Part shown: positions 33,816 to 46,357 of the stretch, one piece after another | Layout of the letters: each line of letters starts with the position of its first letter | Numbering within the stretch: the first letter of the stretch is position 1 | Origin: Paragyromitra xinjiangensis | Lineage: Eukaryota; Ascomycota; Pezizomycetes; Pezizales; Discinaceae | Direction: 5' to 3' | NCBI GenBank assembly: GCA_038503065.1 | Contig: JBCAMK010000005.1 | Location: 2,046,001 to 2,110,000 of the forward strand | DNA length: 64,000 nucleotides | Position numbers and translations under genes: made by a program | Notes under the pieces: model-generated | Databases searched by the model: none | The model's input: the letters and a program-made list of their open reading frames with translations, nothing else | Told to the model about the DNA's origin: nothing

Positions 33816-36800
33816 CTATCTTCCCTGCCCAAACAACTGTCCCCGTTGCCCCTGCCCTTGTTGCCCTCCTGTCATTCTCGGCCCATTCCTTTCCAGTACA
33901 TCCTTTAATTTCTTTCCCATTTCCCTCCTCGCCTTCATCTCCTCTTTCGCCTCCGCAACATCAATCGGATCTGTAAGTGCCAGCACTGGTGTCGAAGCAT
34001 ACCCATATCCAGGGCCAATAAAACTTGCTCCAAGAGTTCTCTCGGGAGTCGCGAATCTCTGTGGCGTCTCCTCCCTCATGCTCCTTTCTGGTGTCATGCC
34101 CCTAGTGCGGCTCGGTGTAGCGGAGGTGCTGCGACTTTTAAGCTTTAAACGGCGAACGCGTTCTTCGAGGTATTCGATATCGCCTGTTTTGCGTTCAACC
34201 ATACCAGTGAGCTTCATGATAGTGTTGCGGACCGCTTCGACTGTTGGAGGAACAACTGCGCCAGCCTTATTTTTGTCTCGGGAGGCGATCTTGGCTTTGA
34301 GTTGCGTAACTTCCTTTTCAGCGTCTTTAAGGAGCTTCTCGACTCGGGTGTACTCCTTCCGCAACTTCCTCTGTTGAAGAAGCTGTTCAGGGGTGAGAGG
34401 TCTAGCGCGAGCAACGGCAGCCGTTTGAGCGTCGTTGTGGACGGCAAGCAATCGCTTTATTTCGGCATCCTTGGTATCCACTACCCAAAAGTCAGCAATT
34501 GCACATCAGAAACTTTGTTGAACTAAACTCACGCTTGATGAACCCTTTGTTTGCAGCCTCATACATCGTTTCCAAACTTTTATTGCCCTTATTCTCCTTC
34601 GTGACGCCAACCAATAGCTCATCCAAAATTTTCCCAACCTTCTGGAGCTCACACAATTTCCAATCCTTTGGCTGCTTCATATCCTTCGAGCTCTCATGTT
34701 TCACATCTAGGAGGGGTTGATTCTGGCCCATATGGTATGCCTGCAGACCCCTAACAGTCAGGCCAAGCCTATTGACCATCATATTTCCACTAAGGTAGAT
34801 GGAATCAAAGACCGCATTGAAATCCTATCCCGCTCAGATTAGTGTCAAAAAAAACTTATCATATAAATTTGATGAAAGCTTACGTTGGCGACTTCAACCT
34901 CCCCAATGCTTTTGAATTTCGGCAAGTTCTCGAGCGGCTTGACTTTGCCCTTGACTAGTTTCCGACGGATCTTCTCGTCTTCACGATCACTAAACTCCTT
35001 TTCCAAATCCAGATCACTCTCTTCCTTTGGTTCCTCGATTCTCTGCTCGACTTTCTCCCGAGGCAACTGTTGAGGCAGCTGCAGAGGTGACTGAAGCAAT
35101 TGCTGTCGGGGTGACTGCTGCTGGGGCGATTGTTGACGGGGCGACTGTTGATGAGGCGACTGCTGTTGCGGCGACTGTGGCTGGCCAGAGGCCAGAGGGC
35201 TACTTCTAGCCGGCTTCGTTGCCCCAGAGACGAAGTTTGCGCCACCAAACGGTGCAGCCTGTGCCTTATTGGTGGTAGCAAATACAGACGACGTAGAACT
35301 CGGCGAAGTGATCGGCTGTTTCGTCGACAAATTTCCACCACCAAACAGGGAAGAAGGTGCAGCTGACTTATTATTCGGGGAAAATACTGACGATGACGAC
35401 GATGCAGCAGGAGCAGGGATAGGGGTGGGAGAGGGGAAGAATGATCCACTAGGTGTCTGAGCTGGTGCACTAGGCGGTGTTCTCCCAATCGTCTGTGCAT
35501 TCTTTTTCGTCGCTTTGCTGAACATTCCTCCCATTCCAGACCCAGATTTTCCACCCTTATCTCTCCCCGGTGGTGTATGTCCATGTGCACCCGGAGACCC
35601 TTTCTTCGGATCGCTAACACGATCGAATAAAGAGCCACTCGGTTTGCCTGCAGGCTTACCATGGTCTTTGTCGGCACTTACTCCCGGTTTAGCCTCAAAC
35701 AAACTGGCGAACGGTGCGTCTTTCTTGATGCCACTATCGCCAATTGCGCCTTGGTAAGACGCGGCCGAGCCGAAGACACTAGAACCAGGACTTGCAGATT
35801 GTGGGGTTTTGGGCTTGAGGTCGTAGCTAAACAGTCCACCTTTCGGCGGTGTGATGTTGACGCCCTTTAGAAGAGGATTTTGATCTGCGTCCTCATCTTC
35901 TTCTTCCTCCTCTTCCTCTTCCTCATCCTCATCCTCATCCTCCTCTTCCCTCTGCTCTTCCTCACCCTCGCCCCCTTCCTCTTCACCCTCCTCCTCCTGA
36001 TCGTAAGGTCCCTCATCATAACCCTCCTCATCATCAGCTTCATCTTCATCTTCTGAGCCGTCCGCGAGTAGACTAGGGATATCCTCCTCCTCAGGCTTTT
36101 TAGACTTTGCAGGAGTAGTAAAATCTGGCGGGAGTGGCGCATTTTCAGCTGATACATCTCGATCAACCTCCTTCTTTGGTGTCGCCGTAAAATCGGGTGG
36201 CAGTGGTGCGTCCGGCACCTCAACTTTACCAGGTTTCGCCGTTGTGAAATCTGGGGGCAATGGTGTATCTGGTACTTCATCGGCCGGTTTTGGTTTTACC
36301 TTAGTAAAATCTGGTGGTAACGGTGCCGCATCAGGAGAAGGCTCCTTAGATGCTGCCGGCGAGGGTGAAGGTTTATTTGGTATTCCGCCGGCGGGCCCAA
36401 ACGCACTGGCCACTTGCTTGGCAGGAAGCGAGAATGGGGACGCTGAGGCCGGAACACCACCAGTTGGAGTACCAAACGGATTATTGGCAACTGCAGGGGG
36501 CGTGGAGCTGAAGGGATTGTTGGCAGCCTTAGCAGGTGTGGAGCTGAAAGGATTATCCCTAGCCTGGGCAGTTGGAGTGCCGAAAGGACTGGCTTGTTTA
36601 CTAAAAGATGTAGGGGTTTGTTTCCAGTTGGAGAAAGCCGATTGCTGAGTACTGGTGGACATAGGACCCTTACCTAATTGGCCAAAGGGTGATGAAGGGG
36701 GAACAGCAGAAGGAGTACCAAACGGAGATGAGGCCGGTTTGTTGACAGCAGCAAACGGGCTTCCACTGGAACTAGGCAAAGTCGCAGGTTTCAGCGGAGC

Positions 36801-39464
36801 AGCTAGCTGCCTAGCGCCAGGGGTAATGATATCTTCATCCTCATCTTCACTTGCTTTATCCTGCTCAACATCACTATCCGCATCCATATCAGCGTCCCTC
36901 AGAGCCTGATTATTGACGCCCCGCAGTGCAGACTGCGAAGCACTAAGAGCATCTCCCAATCCTGCTCCAAAAGCCCCAAAACTACCCCCAGCCGCAGTCT
37001 TTGTACTATCATCCGATGTTGCACCTTCGGCCTTGAAGCCGCTCGAGATCTTAAAGCCAGTCGCTCCACCCGCACCAAAAGCACTGGGCGCGCTCCCAGT
37101 CCCGAACGCAGAAGGGGTACTTTCAGTATTAATAGTCTTCCCCGATCCCCAGATAGGAGTACCACTAGTTGAAGCACCTGTACCGGCTACCGCACTAAAC
37201 CCGCCTTTATTTGCATACGATCCAAATCCACCACTCCCCGCGCCCCCCAAAGCACTCCCACTACCAAACACGCTCCCCGCTGCTGTGGTTCCTCCCAGCG
37301 CAGATAGTTGACCAAAAGCACTTGCAGCAGGCTTCGCCAGTCCCAACGCCGTCGGTGATCCAAATGCGGGAGCGCTGGTACCTAATGCCGTTGGCGTTCC
37401 GAATGCAGGTCTCGCTCCAAGAGCCGAGGTCTGGCCAAATGCAGACCCGGTAGAGTTTGCTCCAAGGGCAGGAGTTTGTCCAAACGCTGCTGCTGCAGGT
37501 TTTGCTCCAAGAGCCGAAGTCTGACTAAATGCGCTCCCAGCAGGCTGGGTAATAGCAGCAGTCGCAGGCCCACTAGAAGCGGCACCCCACGCTGGCTGAC
37601 CGAAAGTACCCCCGGCACTGGCTCCCAGGGCCGATGGCTGCCCAAAAGGTGTACCAAAACTCGGTTTCCCAAACGAGCCCCCCAAATTAGAGGTTGTGCC
37701 ATAAACACCGCCAGTGGAGAGCCTAGGAGATGTGAGTCCTGCTGCCGATGGACTGGCAAAAGGACCCTCTGAAGTTCCAGGCCTAGGACCTCCGCCAAAC
37801 CCAAACCCAAGTCCGCCAGTAGGTGGTGTCTGCTGAGAAGGAGGTGATCCAAGAACACCAGCGAATGAAGTCGGTTGAGGAGGAGTTGAAGGCCGAGGGG
37901 GCTGCTGCTGCTGCTGCTGCTGTGCTTGTGGCTGTGTTTGCTGGGCATAAATCATCATTCCAGTATATTTCTCGCGGCTCTCGATCGCATCATTGTAGAC
38001 CACGTGCCACGCGCATAACAATCCCTCGTGGTTCAATACCATCAAAATAGGTAGCGGCCCTGGGGATTCTTCAATTTCTTCTCCACCAACAGGACGCTTG
38101 ACATTATCCTTATTGCTAAAATCGAGTGCCATACCGATTGAAGAAGTGTCTTGGATACTTTCGCCAGATAAAGGCAGTTGTGCTCGACGAGTGTCGTCAC
38201 CAATAGTTGTGGTACACCAAGTATCTGCAGGAATGGGAGGTTCTCCAGATATCGGCGCAGAGAAACGGCTCACGAGGCCAATATCTGAGGAACATGTATT
38301 GGAGAATATTACCATGTCCCTCATATTTGGTGCATATGGGCCAATTCGTGCATGAAAGAAATAAGGCGGTGAGCGAGCGTCCATTCCGAATGGTGGAACA
38401 GGATCTGGAAGCCTCGTGTATTGAAACGAAGCACCCTTGGAGGACCGAGTCAATATATGAAAAACAGATTCGTTATTCTGCTCCTCTGAGGGGACTGGAG
38501 TGTGGGTTGTAATGAAGAAATGGTTTTCCAACCAAACGATAGACGAGACAAAGTGATTATCCAAGCCGGGAACAGACGGCAACACTGCTCTCCCTTCTCC
38601 TTGAGGTGTCATCTGCCACAGTGTTCCATCTCCCATTCCACACACTATCTGTTTCCCCCGCTGACTCCAACTCACAGTTGATGCATTTGACTTTAAGACC
38701 GGCCCATTCGCTCCCTGCTCCCATGCCCTAGTGTTGAGATTTAACATTTGGACGTCCCCCTTAGTAGTGACGATTGCCACAAATTCAGGTGTCTCCGGGT
38801 TAGGCTTCACCTCTCTTAGCCCTCCATTTGTTCCCAATTGGAATAGAGCACTCGCATTGCTACTATTGTTAAGGTCGCTAACGGAGTAAACCGCAAGTCC
38901 CCCAGATGCTGAGCCAAGCACGAGATGGGATTCGTCTGCCGTAAATGCAACATGTGAGATTCTTGCAGGCAGTGAAAGAGAAAGCTGGGGACGATAAGTA
39001 GCAACTCCTTCAGAAGTACTTGTGAAGGCTTCGCGAAGTGATGATGTGCTACCGATGATGAGATCTGTACATAATCTATTAGCCAACGTTCTCCCCGCCA
39101 CCGCCTTGGTGCTTGGTAAATTTGCAACTCACTCGAATGCGCAGCAGCCGCAAACAACCCGCTCCCGCTCGCAATAGAAAACAGCGATGCACTTGATGGA
39201 GGTAGTGAATCCGACTCGTATCCCTTGGTGAAGACTTTAACTTTCGTATCTCCATTCAAAGCCAGAAACCCAACATTCTAGCGCGAATCATAGTCAGCAG
39301 TCTACAAAGTACCAGGGCCTGAAGTTGTAGCTTACCTCAATCACAGCCGGATGCGGCTCGTCATCCCCAGCACCTACAAGTTGAACTTGAGGCGGTGATC
39401 CTGTTGCTGCTGGTGATGGGGTGTTCGCCAGCACTCCAAACGGGTTAGAATCCCGGTACGCCAT
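33816..39464 (-). CDS. NUP159: FG nucleoporin Nup159 (Nup214-like)
   Basis: Five exons, 39464-39336, 39277-39133, 39064-34884, 34824-34533 and 34480-33816, give 1803 residues. Nup159 sits on the cytoplasmic face of the nuclear pore with Nup82 and Nsp1 and recruits the Dbp5 helicase for mRNA export. Order: N-terminal beta-propeller (about 1-460; VKVFTKGYESDSLPPSSASLFSI, LVLGSASGGLAVYSV); polyQ; a long FG/SAFG/PSAFG-repeat region (about 480-980); four copies of PLPPDFT (about 990-1090); a strongly acidic Glu/Asp tract (about 1090-1160); a second FG part with SPRQQSPQQQ repeats; and a C-terminal helical/coiled-coil part that would bind Nup82 and Nsp1. The single 4.2 kb exon holds the repeats. 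Two ACGCGT boxes lie upstream. Confidence 0.88.
35880..36060 (-). repeat. acidic-tract low-complexity coding DNA in NUP159
   Basis: TCC/TCT-rich on the plus strand, encoding a Glu/Asp run within the NUP159 protein. Purine/pyrimidine strand bias makes it prone to slippage; it also creates an artefactual open frame of basic residues on one alternative frame. Confidence 0.7.
37901..37922 (-). repeat. CAG/CTG trinucleotide repeat in NUP159 (polyQ)
   Basis: About seven tandem CTG units on the plus strand, coding glutamines in the linker between propeller and FG region. Confidence 0.8.
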
Positions 39465-39704
39465 ATTTCTTTCTTCCCCTTAGGCTTGAAGGAACTGGCG
39501 ACCGAGCGGAACAAAGCGAGCGGTTCAAAGAAGGAAAGCAGAAGATACGTAGATTCCGGATGTGATAAAAAAAAAGACACAAATAGTGGAAACTGGCAAG
39601 GTATGAGGGTTGGCACAAAGTGTATGACGGAGGTGTTGTGGATTTTCGACGTTTGAGCTCTCAGGCGGCGAGGCTCGTGCCCAGCCGCGACTGGTGTGGC
39701 GCAA

Positions 39705-39728
39705 ACGCGTAACTTAGCCATAACGCGT
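39705..39728. promoter_or_regulatory. pair of ACGCGT (MCB-like) boxes upstream of NUP159
   Basis: ACGCGT at 39705-39710 and 39723-39728, about 240 and 260 bases before the NUP159 ATG. ACGCGT is the MluI cell-cycle box bound by MBF in yeasts. Two copies so close are unlikely by chance, but a role here is inference. Confidence 0.45.
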
Positions 39729-42349
39729 TGGGGCACGCGCCGTAAGTTTTGCAGCTCCATATTAAAACGTCCTCACTGCGGTTTTCTTTCCCACTTATAT
39801 CGCTCTCCCCAGCAGCACTTTTTGGTTAAGCCATCAACGATCAGTTAAGGGTTCAATTAGCCCATGTAATGGTATATCGAACCTACAAACTGCAATAGAT
39901 TATCAACCCCACCCCACACCTGCCTAGTTACATGTACCTACACCATACACCCCCAGCTCAAGTTGATCATGACTTTAAACACAAGCCCACAGCATTAATT
40001 TAGACCATACATATAATAACCGAACAGTTAGAATACAAGCTACCATTCACCTAATTTTAGAAGTCCTCGAAAATCGAGTGAGATACTATGATCTAAAAAT
40101 CTGGAATTTGATCACCTTCTCACAGATTAACAATCCCTGTCAACTTATATCCTCTCTAGGACTATCGCACCTAGAGAAAAGAATTTATCCTTCCTAACAA
40201 AATTAGATATGTCTCAATACTAAACCTTGATAATTTTTAACTTCTCTTCACTAACCTAACCCTAGCAAGCAGACCCCAGCCCCGCAAACCCCATCATATA
40301 CACTAATGTAGTCTCGTGAGCCCATCCTACTGTGTCCCTCCCCCGAAAGACAGCTAAGGGTGTTTTCACGCAGGATCCAAATCGCTTACGCTTTCTCCGG
40401 GGTGAACGCAGACTTTTATACCCAAACCTCGAACCCAGGATCACACAAAACTCACAATTTATCCAAAGGAGACAGAATTTACGCATATACCTCAGCCTCG
40501 TTTCCAAATTCCATTCGTCCTGATTTCTCTGGCATTTAGATATGGTGCTTGAAATTTAGACCCTATCCTTAGGAGATCCACGTCAGCTGCCAGAGGCAGA
40601 TAACGAGTCCCGGAACTCTGGGGACAAAACTGCATACCCCGCTTCCCAGAAGAGAAAAGAAAAACATCGGATAGCAAGTGCCCCGCTCTCTAAGTGCTGG
40701 GATAGATGATGCTCTAGAAAGTACACAAAAGTACATGCAAAGATATGCTGCGTATCAAAGTGGTGGGGGATGAAATAGAGCTTTGAGGGATGAAGATCTG
40801 GGCCTTGGTGCCGGGGTATTTACAGTCAGTTTTCCATGGCTCCGAAGAAGTGCTTGTGACTACATAGTATAACTGCTCCCCCACACCACACTTTTTTCCT
40901 GTAGCTACGATCATATCCTATCACTCGTAGAGTTTAACCGCAATTCTAGATATCTACACCAAAATACAACAACCCTCAGCTACCAACTCTCTCGCAGAAC
41001 CCATATACCATCAAGTTCACCATCTGCCTGACTTACAGGCGAGAAGGTGGATTATTCCACCTCCTTTCTACTACCAACTTCAGTATACTCCCCCCTTTAT
41101 AGTTCTAGTCTTGCCCCACACCATACTATAACTAGTATATGTGACCTCCATATATGCTCTCTCTCCTCTCCTTCTTGAACACATAAACCTTCGTCACCTC
41201 CAACCTCTACTTCTCGCAGTCTCTCACCACCAACTAACTCCCCTCAAGTAGCAGCCAAACTACCCTTGAAACTCCGAAGCAGGGCATCCAGCCCACAACC
41301 AAAACCCGCGACCGAATAGTTTCAAAGCAATACATGACCAACATTGACATCACAAGCTGCAATAACAAGCGGAATCCTGCTCCTATAACCGCGCCGGGAC
41401 ATAAACACCAACAGCCAACAACTGACAACACAACAAAACCCCCGCCGAGCAATCCCCGCACAAAGCCTGTCTAGAATGTATAAAAGATACTCATCGTATT
41501 CGCGTTGGGGTGAGAGCATGTTTACGTAGCACGAGCGTTAGAAGCTGCATAACGGCGCAGATTTTCTAGAGTGGCCACTTACTGGAGTTAGCGACACTCC
41601 TGCCCACTCTTCTCATACAGAAAACGGTATGTGTTTTAACTCTTGGTGTGTGCTCGCGGTATATCGGAAGGTTACACTTTGGTGCATGAACCCTGACTCA
41701 TCTGTGGTATACCGAAAGCGTTGTTACTGCATGCAGGTTGCCGACCAGGGATTCGGGTGTTGATGAGGAAGAGTACTCAAATACGAGTTCACTTCAGTAG
41801 CCTTCCCTCCTCCTTTAGCCACTTCATCACTCGAAATAATATGATTTAACTGAGGCTCCGCCTTATGGATAGATTGATAGTGTTTAAGAATAGAGGTTAA
41901 GAAGGAGCGAGTAGCCGGGCTTGTAATAGAGTATGCGAGGCAAGATTTTCTCTTAAAGTACATGTATTTTGTTGTTCATCCACGATACCCAGGGTTAGGG
42001 AAATGAGCGAAATCAGTTGAGGCGTTCTAACGCTTTTCGGCCCCACGTAGTACTCGATACATTTGCAGTTGTCTTCGTTTCTTCATGACTATTGGGATGG
42101 ATCTTGGCGATTGCGCATGCAGGATAACCTTGAGTCCAGTCCTATGCATGTCCAGAATGGGTACTGGTTTCTCACACACCCAATCACAGTCTCTCTGAGT
42201 AGCCCTTCCGGTTGCTGGATTATTTTCGGAAGTTCGCTCTTTAAGGGTGTGTTGTTGCTTCTAGGGTAGGTATGTGTGTGGTATGCGGGGTAAAACTCGA
42301 CACTCCCAATATCGTGGTAAGTGTGACAATTGTGAGTCGTCCCCATCGT

Positions 42350-42928
42350 TTAATCGTTAAGTTTATCGTATTTCGAAGTGCCAACCAAAGTATGCCCCAC
42401 CGCCGGGGCATTGGCATTGACATCAGCGCCGTAAGAGGCGCGCCCCCCACGGTAAGATATATAGCATTCTCCCTCTGAGAATATGATTCGTTGTACCGTG
42501 ACTAGTTTTAGTCCGCCGGGGTGATCGAAACATCTTACTTGGGCCATGGGTCGCCGAGTTATTCGATATAGGGATAGGCAGATAAAAATCTGCTTGTATC
42601 AAGTATCAGTCGGATGTCTTGCACAGTTAGGTGTACTTGGTGGGTACTTACACTCCCCTCGTAACCGGAATGATATAACTAGCGTAAGAAAGTGTAACTC
42701 GGCTGGCGCATAATCACAAATAACACTGTCTCCAGAAAGTGTTCGAATCCAAGTTCGTGCTTCACAGGACGGACTGGATCCGGTTAAGGTAACACCAGGT
42801 TCCGAGACGGTAGACGTTGTGACACTTGACTGATTGCTTCGAGTAGGTATAGGAAGAGAACGAGATGTTTGTGGTGGTTTTGAGACGATAGGAGCGGTAA
42901 CTTGTCCCCCCTGAGCTGTAGCGGGCAT
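42350..42928 (-). CDS. possible small gene, structure unresolved
   Basis: Two protein-like open blocks on the minus strand: one from an ATG at 42928 (MPATAQGGQ..., about 90 residues, ending near a GTAAGT donor at about 42650) and one ending at 42350 (RCFDHPGGLKLVTVQRIIFSEGECYISYRGGRASYG...LVGTSKYDKLND). A minus-strand TATATACT at 43058-43065 lies about 130 bases before the ATG. I could not find a donor/acceptor pair that joins the blocks in phase, so it may be a decayed gene or the model may miss an exon. No family recognised. Confidence 0.3.
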
Positions 42929-43432
42929 AGTAGTGGCGATGATATAACTGATGGCTTCGACGGCAGTTTAAGAATCGTTGGGTAACCCGCTTTTGGAATG
43001 GGGCTCTAGCTAACCCTAATGGTGGGTCGGTGATTATCGTTCGAATGATGAAGTGCAGTATATATTATTGGAAGGCTTTGGGGAGAAAAGGATGTGTACT
43101 GAGGGGGTGTGTGTCCCCGCAGGCAAAAATCGTGGTTCTTGGTGACCAAAACGCCGCAGACTCGCCGATGTATTCAGCCGTGGCCACATAAGATGGACCA
43201 AAGCACTGGATGAGGCGGGAGCTACCGGTATTTATTGTTCCCACACTTCGAAAACGTGCCCTACTTGAGTATGCGGGGCCGTTTTTTTGCACGCTGAGGT
43301 GGGGTAAGGCTGAAGCAAAGGCAAGATATGCCGATATCGCCCGCATCACTCAGTGAAATTTAGCGTCGCAATTCTCTGTCTCACTGCCTAACTCGGAGCG
43401 CACTTAAACCCGAAGGCGGGTGCTCCGTTTGA

Positions 43433-43906
43433 ATTGGCTGCAGCGATTGTGCCTCTCACATTTATGTGCGAGATAAGAGAACTCGAAAGCGCACCGGCGA
43501 TGCTAGTGGGCGAGTGTTGTCGTATCGAACTCGCGATCTCCATCACATCGCGCAAAAAAGCAAGATCGCGGAAGACGTGCTCGGGAGTGGGGGAAACAAT
43601 CTTGGTGATCCCGCAACAAGCAAAAAATCTTCCGAGCGAGCGAGTGATGTCCTATGATGTATCCAGGGTCCAGCCGCGGATAACCGGCTCAAGCGACGAT
43701 TAGGACGACCCGGAGAAGGGCAAGAATTGGTACGTGTTGGGTACATTTGAGAAAAAGCCAAAATATTCGATGAAGATGGTTTCTTTACAGCAGCACGAGA
43801 AAAAATTGATCGCGAAGCCAACGCATCATTGACTGTTGAAAGACTGCTTTCCGAGAAGGCGAATCGGAAGCCCATCCCTGGCTGCATAGTCGCACATGTA
43901 TCCTAG
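43433..43906 (+). pseudogene. interrupted reading frame, probable gene remnant
   Basis: One frame carries protein-like sequence over more than 150 codons (RTRKRTGDASGRVLSYRTRD..., then GPAADNRLKRRLGRPGEG..., then KIFDEDGFFTAAREKIDRE...) but is broken by TGA at 43655-43657 and 43748-43750, with another TGA just upstream at 43430. TGA is what a C-to-T change makes from CGA. The block KRRLGRPGEG resembles an AT-hook. No family recognised. A GTACGT...CAG pair could be an intron across the second stop, but it shifts the frame, so decay seems the simpler reading. Confidence 0.35.
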
Positions 43907-44336
43907 ATGTACCTGTATCTGGTAGCACCTAGGTAGTACCTGCCGGACCGGTGATACCAGCGATGTCGAAAGTGGTCGCATGCGTATCCTGTGAGGTACC
44001 AACAATGAACCATTTTCTCGTGAGGCTGATAGGGACAGGTAATCAGATGGGATAGAAATGATATCAGAAAAGGGCACATTACCTGATGGATGAGCTGTCG
44101 ATGAGCGAAAATTTGCAGGAAAAGCGAGCAGCCAGCAGCCAGCAGCGAGATGGGATATCTACTGTACGGTACAGTGCCTACGTGCCAGACACGATTTCAC
44201 GAGAGAACTGGAGTCGTGGCATTGATGGTAGAGGTGTCCTTTTCTTCGCTGACATCTGACACGGATGTCATTTGGAGAGGAGATAATGGCTGCTTCCTCT
44301 TCTTGGACTCGGCCATCGGCTTCCCCCACAATCCAA

Positions 44337-44378
44337 TCACCACCACCACCACCACCACCACCACTGCTGCTGCTGCCC
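44337..44378 (+). repeat. CAC/CTG trinucleotide repeats upstream of the SAP/LEWW gene
   Basis: About nine CAC units followed by CTG units, in the presumed 5' region of the gene starting at 44850. Confidence 0.75.
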
Positions 44379-44849
44379 TTGAATCTGCAGGCCCACTTCT
44401 ACTTCCGATTCCACTCCCACCTACTTCTTCCTCTTCTTCCTCTCACCACCTATCACCACCCTCCATCCATCCCATCCCATCCCATCCCCAAAATATCACT
44501 CCTATATATCGTGCTTTCCCCTTGAGATGTGCATCAAGCTGCTCGATTCACCTAAGGCATTGCCTTTCTATTATACCGCTACTTGTTCAGTATTTATTTG
44601 AAACATCCCTCTCTCCTTCGCATAGTATTTCCTCTTTTCAAGTCTACGTCTCTGTCGTCATCTGTCGTCAGCTTTACCATTGAACATTCGACACCAAATC
44701 AGCGAAAGGAGAAGAGAGGAACAGAAATAATAAAAATTCTACGACGAGAGCCCCCAGAAGTAGAGGGAAATAAGTAAAAATAAAAATAAAATAGTTTCAA
44801 TTCCCAATATCCCCCCCCCACACCCCACAACTTCAAGCCCTCTCCAGAA

Positions 44850-46357
44850 ATGAGGGTGGACATGGTCTTCGCAATGGACACAGATAGCCCACCGTCACCG
44901 CTACCCATGCATTCCCACTTTACATCACCGTCCACCTCCGTCATGGGGAAGTTTCGGCGAGACAATAATTCTGATCAAGGCTTTGACATATCTTCAATGG
45001 ACCGCCACGAGTTGCAGGTATTCTTGTTCTTCGTTCCCCCTACAGTAACCAATTCCTACTAATAACTTTCATATCATAGGACGCAGTTGCCGCAGCTTAT
45101 TCCCGTTTATCACGAAAAGAGCTCCAACTCCTACTTTCGCTGCGCTCTCTACCAACCTGCGGCGATTCCCAGGAACTTGTTTTCCGTCTCGCGGTGCACG
45201 ATCTCTCTCATCGGACAGATCTGGGGCATCAGCAGACAAATTTCACGCCGCCACTTTCTGCGGCGAGCTCGTTCGAGGAACATCCAGCACAGAGAGACAA
45301 CACTAATACTAATACCAATACCAATACCCCCAATACGAACACCAACAGTTTCCCCCCCAGCAGCACTCCTCCTAACCATGACATCGACATGGTCCACCTG
45401 GCGCCACTCTCGCCTTCAGCCTCTTCAACAACTTCCACCACTGCCACTGTCCCCACATCGCCCCACCTCCCCTCCCTCCCTCCTGAACTCTGGGCCGACA
45501 TCCTCGAAATCCTCGGTGATTGGGAACTCTCCACGGCTCTTGGCATACACACCTCCCTGCGCCGCCCCACAGACTGGGCCCTCCACAGCACCCACCTCGA
45601 CTATGCCATCCTCTCCGGCAACGTATCCTACGTCCACTCATTCCTCAACACTCATCCTAAGGAAGTCTTTACCAAATGTGGTGCAAAAGTCATGATCCGC
45701 TTCGGTTATACCGACCTACTAACCTATCTCCACACACGCGACCCACCTCAATTCCGTAAAGTCTACTCAGAGCCCACGCTCAAGATCCCTACACTCGCTT
45801 CCCACTTCGCCAAAACCGACGTTCTTGAATGGTGGCTTTCTGCCAGTGATCCGCGACGCCCAAACGCACTCCAACGTGAATATGACGAGGAGCCACTCAA
45901 CGACGCGTCACGCGAGGGCCACATCCACGTCCTGCAGTGGTGGAAATCATCAGGGTTACCTCTACGCTACGGGCTCGTCATGGATGTAGCGTCATCATTC
46001 GGACATTTGTCAGTATTAGAGTGGTGGAAAAATTCAGGATTGTCGCTAAACTACCACAATGCGCTCAAAGGCGCGAGTTACCGTGGTGAGGTAGAGGTGC
46101 TGGAATGGTGGAAAAGGAGTGGGCTAAGGCTGGTGTACGATAAAGAGGTGCTGGTGGAGGCAACAAAGTTCAACCGGGCAGATATACTAGAGTGGTGGAG
46201 CCGCAGCGGACTGAGGGTTGAATATTGTGTTTGTGACATTGAAGCAGCATTAGAAGATGCGATTGGGGGTGGCGGGGAGGCGAGAGAGTGGTGGCTGCGG
46301 AGAGGGTGTAGGTTTAATGTGCCGATCAATGAGTGGATGGAGTATAAGACGCTTTGA
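44850..46357 (+). CDS. SAP-like domain protein with LEWWK ankyrin-type repeats
   Basis: Two exons, 44850-45017 and 45080-46357, with a 62-base intron, give 481 residues. Residues about 50-100 (SSMDRHELQ-DAVAAAYSRLSRKELQLLLSLRSLPTCGDSQELVFRLAVHD) look like a SAP-type helix pair, a putative DNA/RNA-binding module. A low-complexity Asn/Thr repeat follows, then LPPELWADILEILGDWELSTAL, an F-box-like start. The C-terminal half holds about six 30-35-residue repeats built on VLEWWKxSGLxLxY, a tryptophan-rich ankyrin-like repeat seen in fungal and protist proteins. It may be a substrate-binding scaffold, possibly for an SCF ligase if the F-box reading is right. Target unknown. Intron phase 0 joins the SAP half cleanly. 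Confidence 0.72.
45300..45345 (+). repeat. AAT/ACC repeat coding Asn-Thr run
   Basis: Tandem six-base units encoding alternating Asn and Thr inside the SAP/LEWW gene. Confidence 0.8.

Larger units (their letters stand above)
39465..44849. other. 5.4 kb intergenic region with coding remnants
   Basis: The first kilobase is the NUP159 promoter (with ACGCGT boxes). 39,900-42,300 shows no coding-like frame; TACATGTA palindromes lie at 39929 and 41959. 42,350-43,910 holds an unresolved gene candidate and an interrupted frame, described separately. 44,100-44,850 is C-rich with CCA and CCATC repeats and is probably the promoter/5' UTR of the SAP/LEWW gene. Confidence 0.5.

Noticed and set aside
36244..36648. 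Open frames of 100-180 codons on other frames of the NUP159 repeat exon
   Set aside because: They mirror low-complexity repeats and acidic runs; no start context, no family motifs.
44150..44683. 177-codon frame before the SAP/LEWW gene
   Set aside because: Dominated by CCA and CCATC simple repeats; better read as promoter or 5' UTR.
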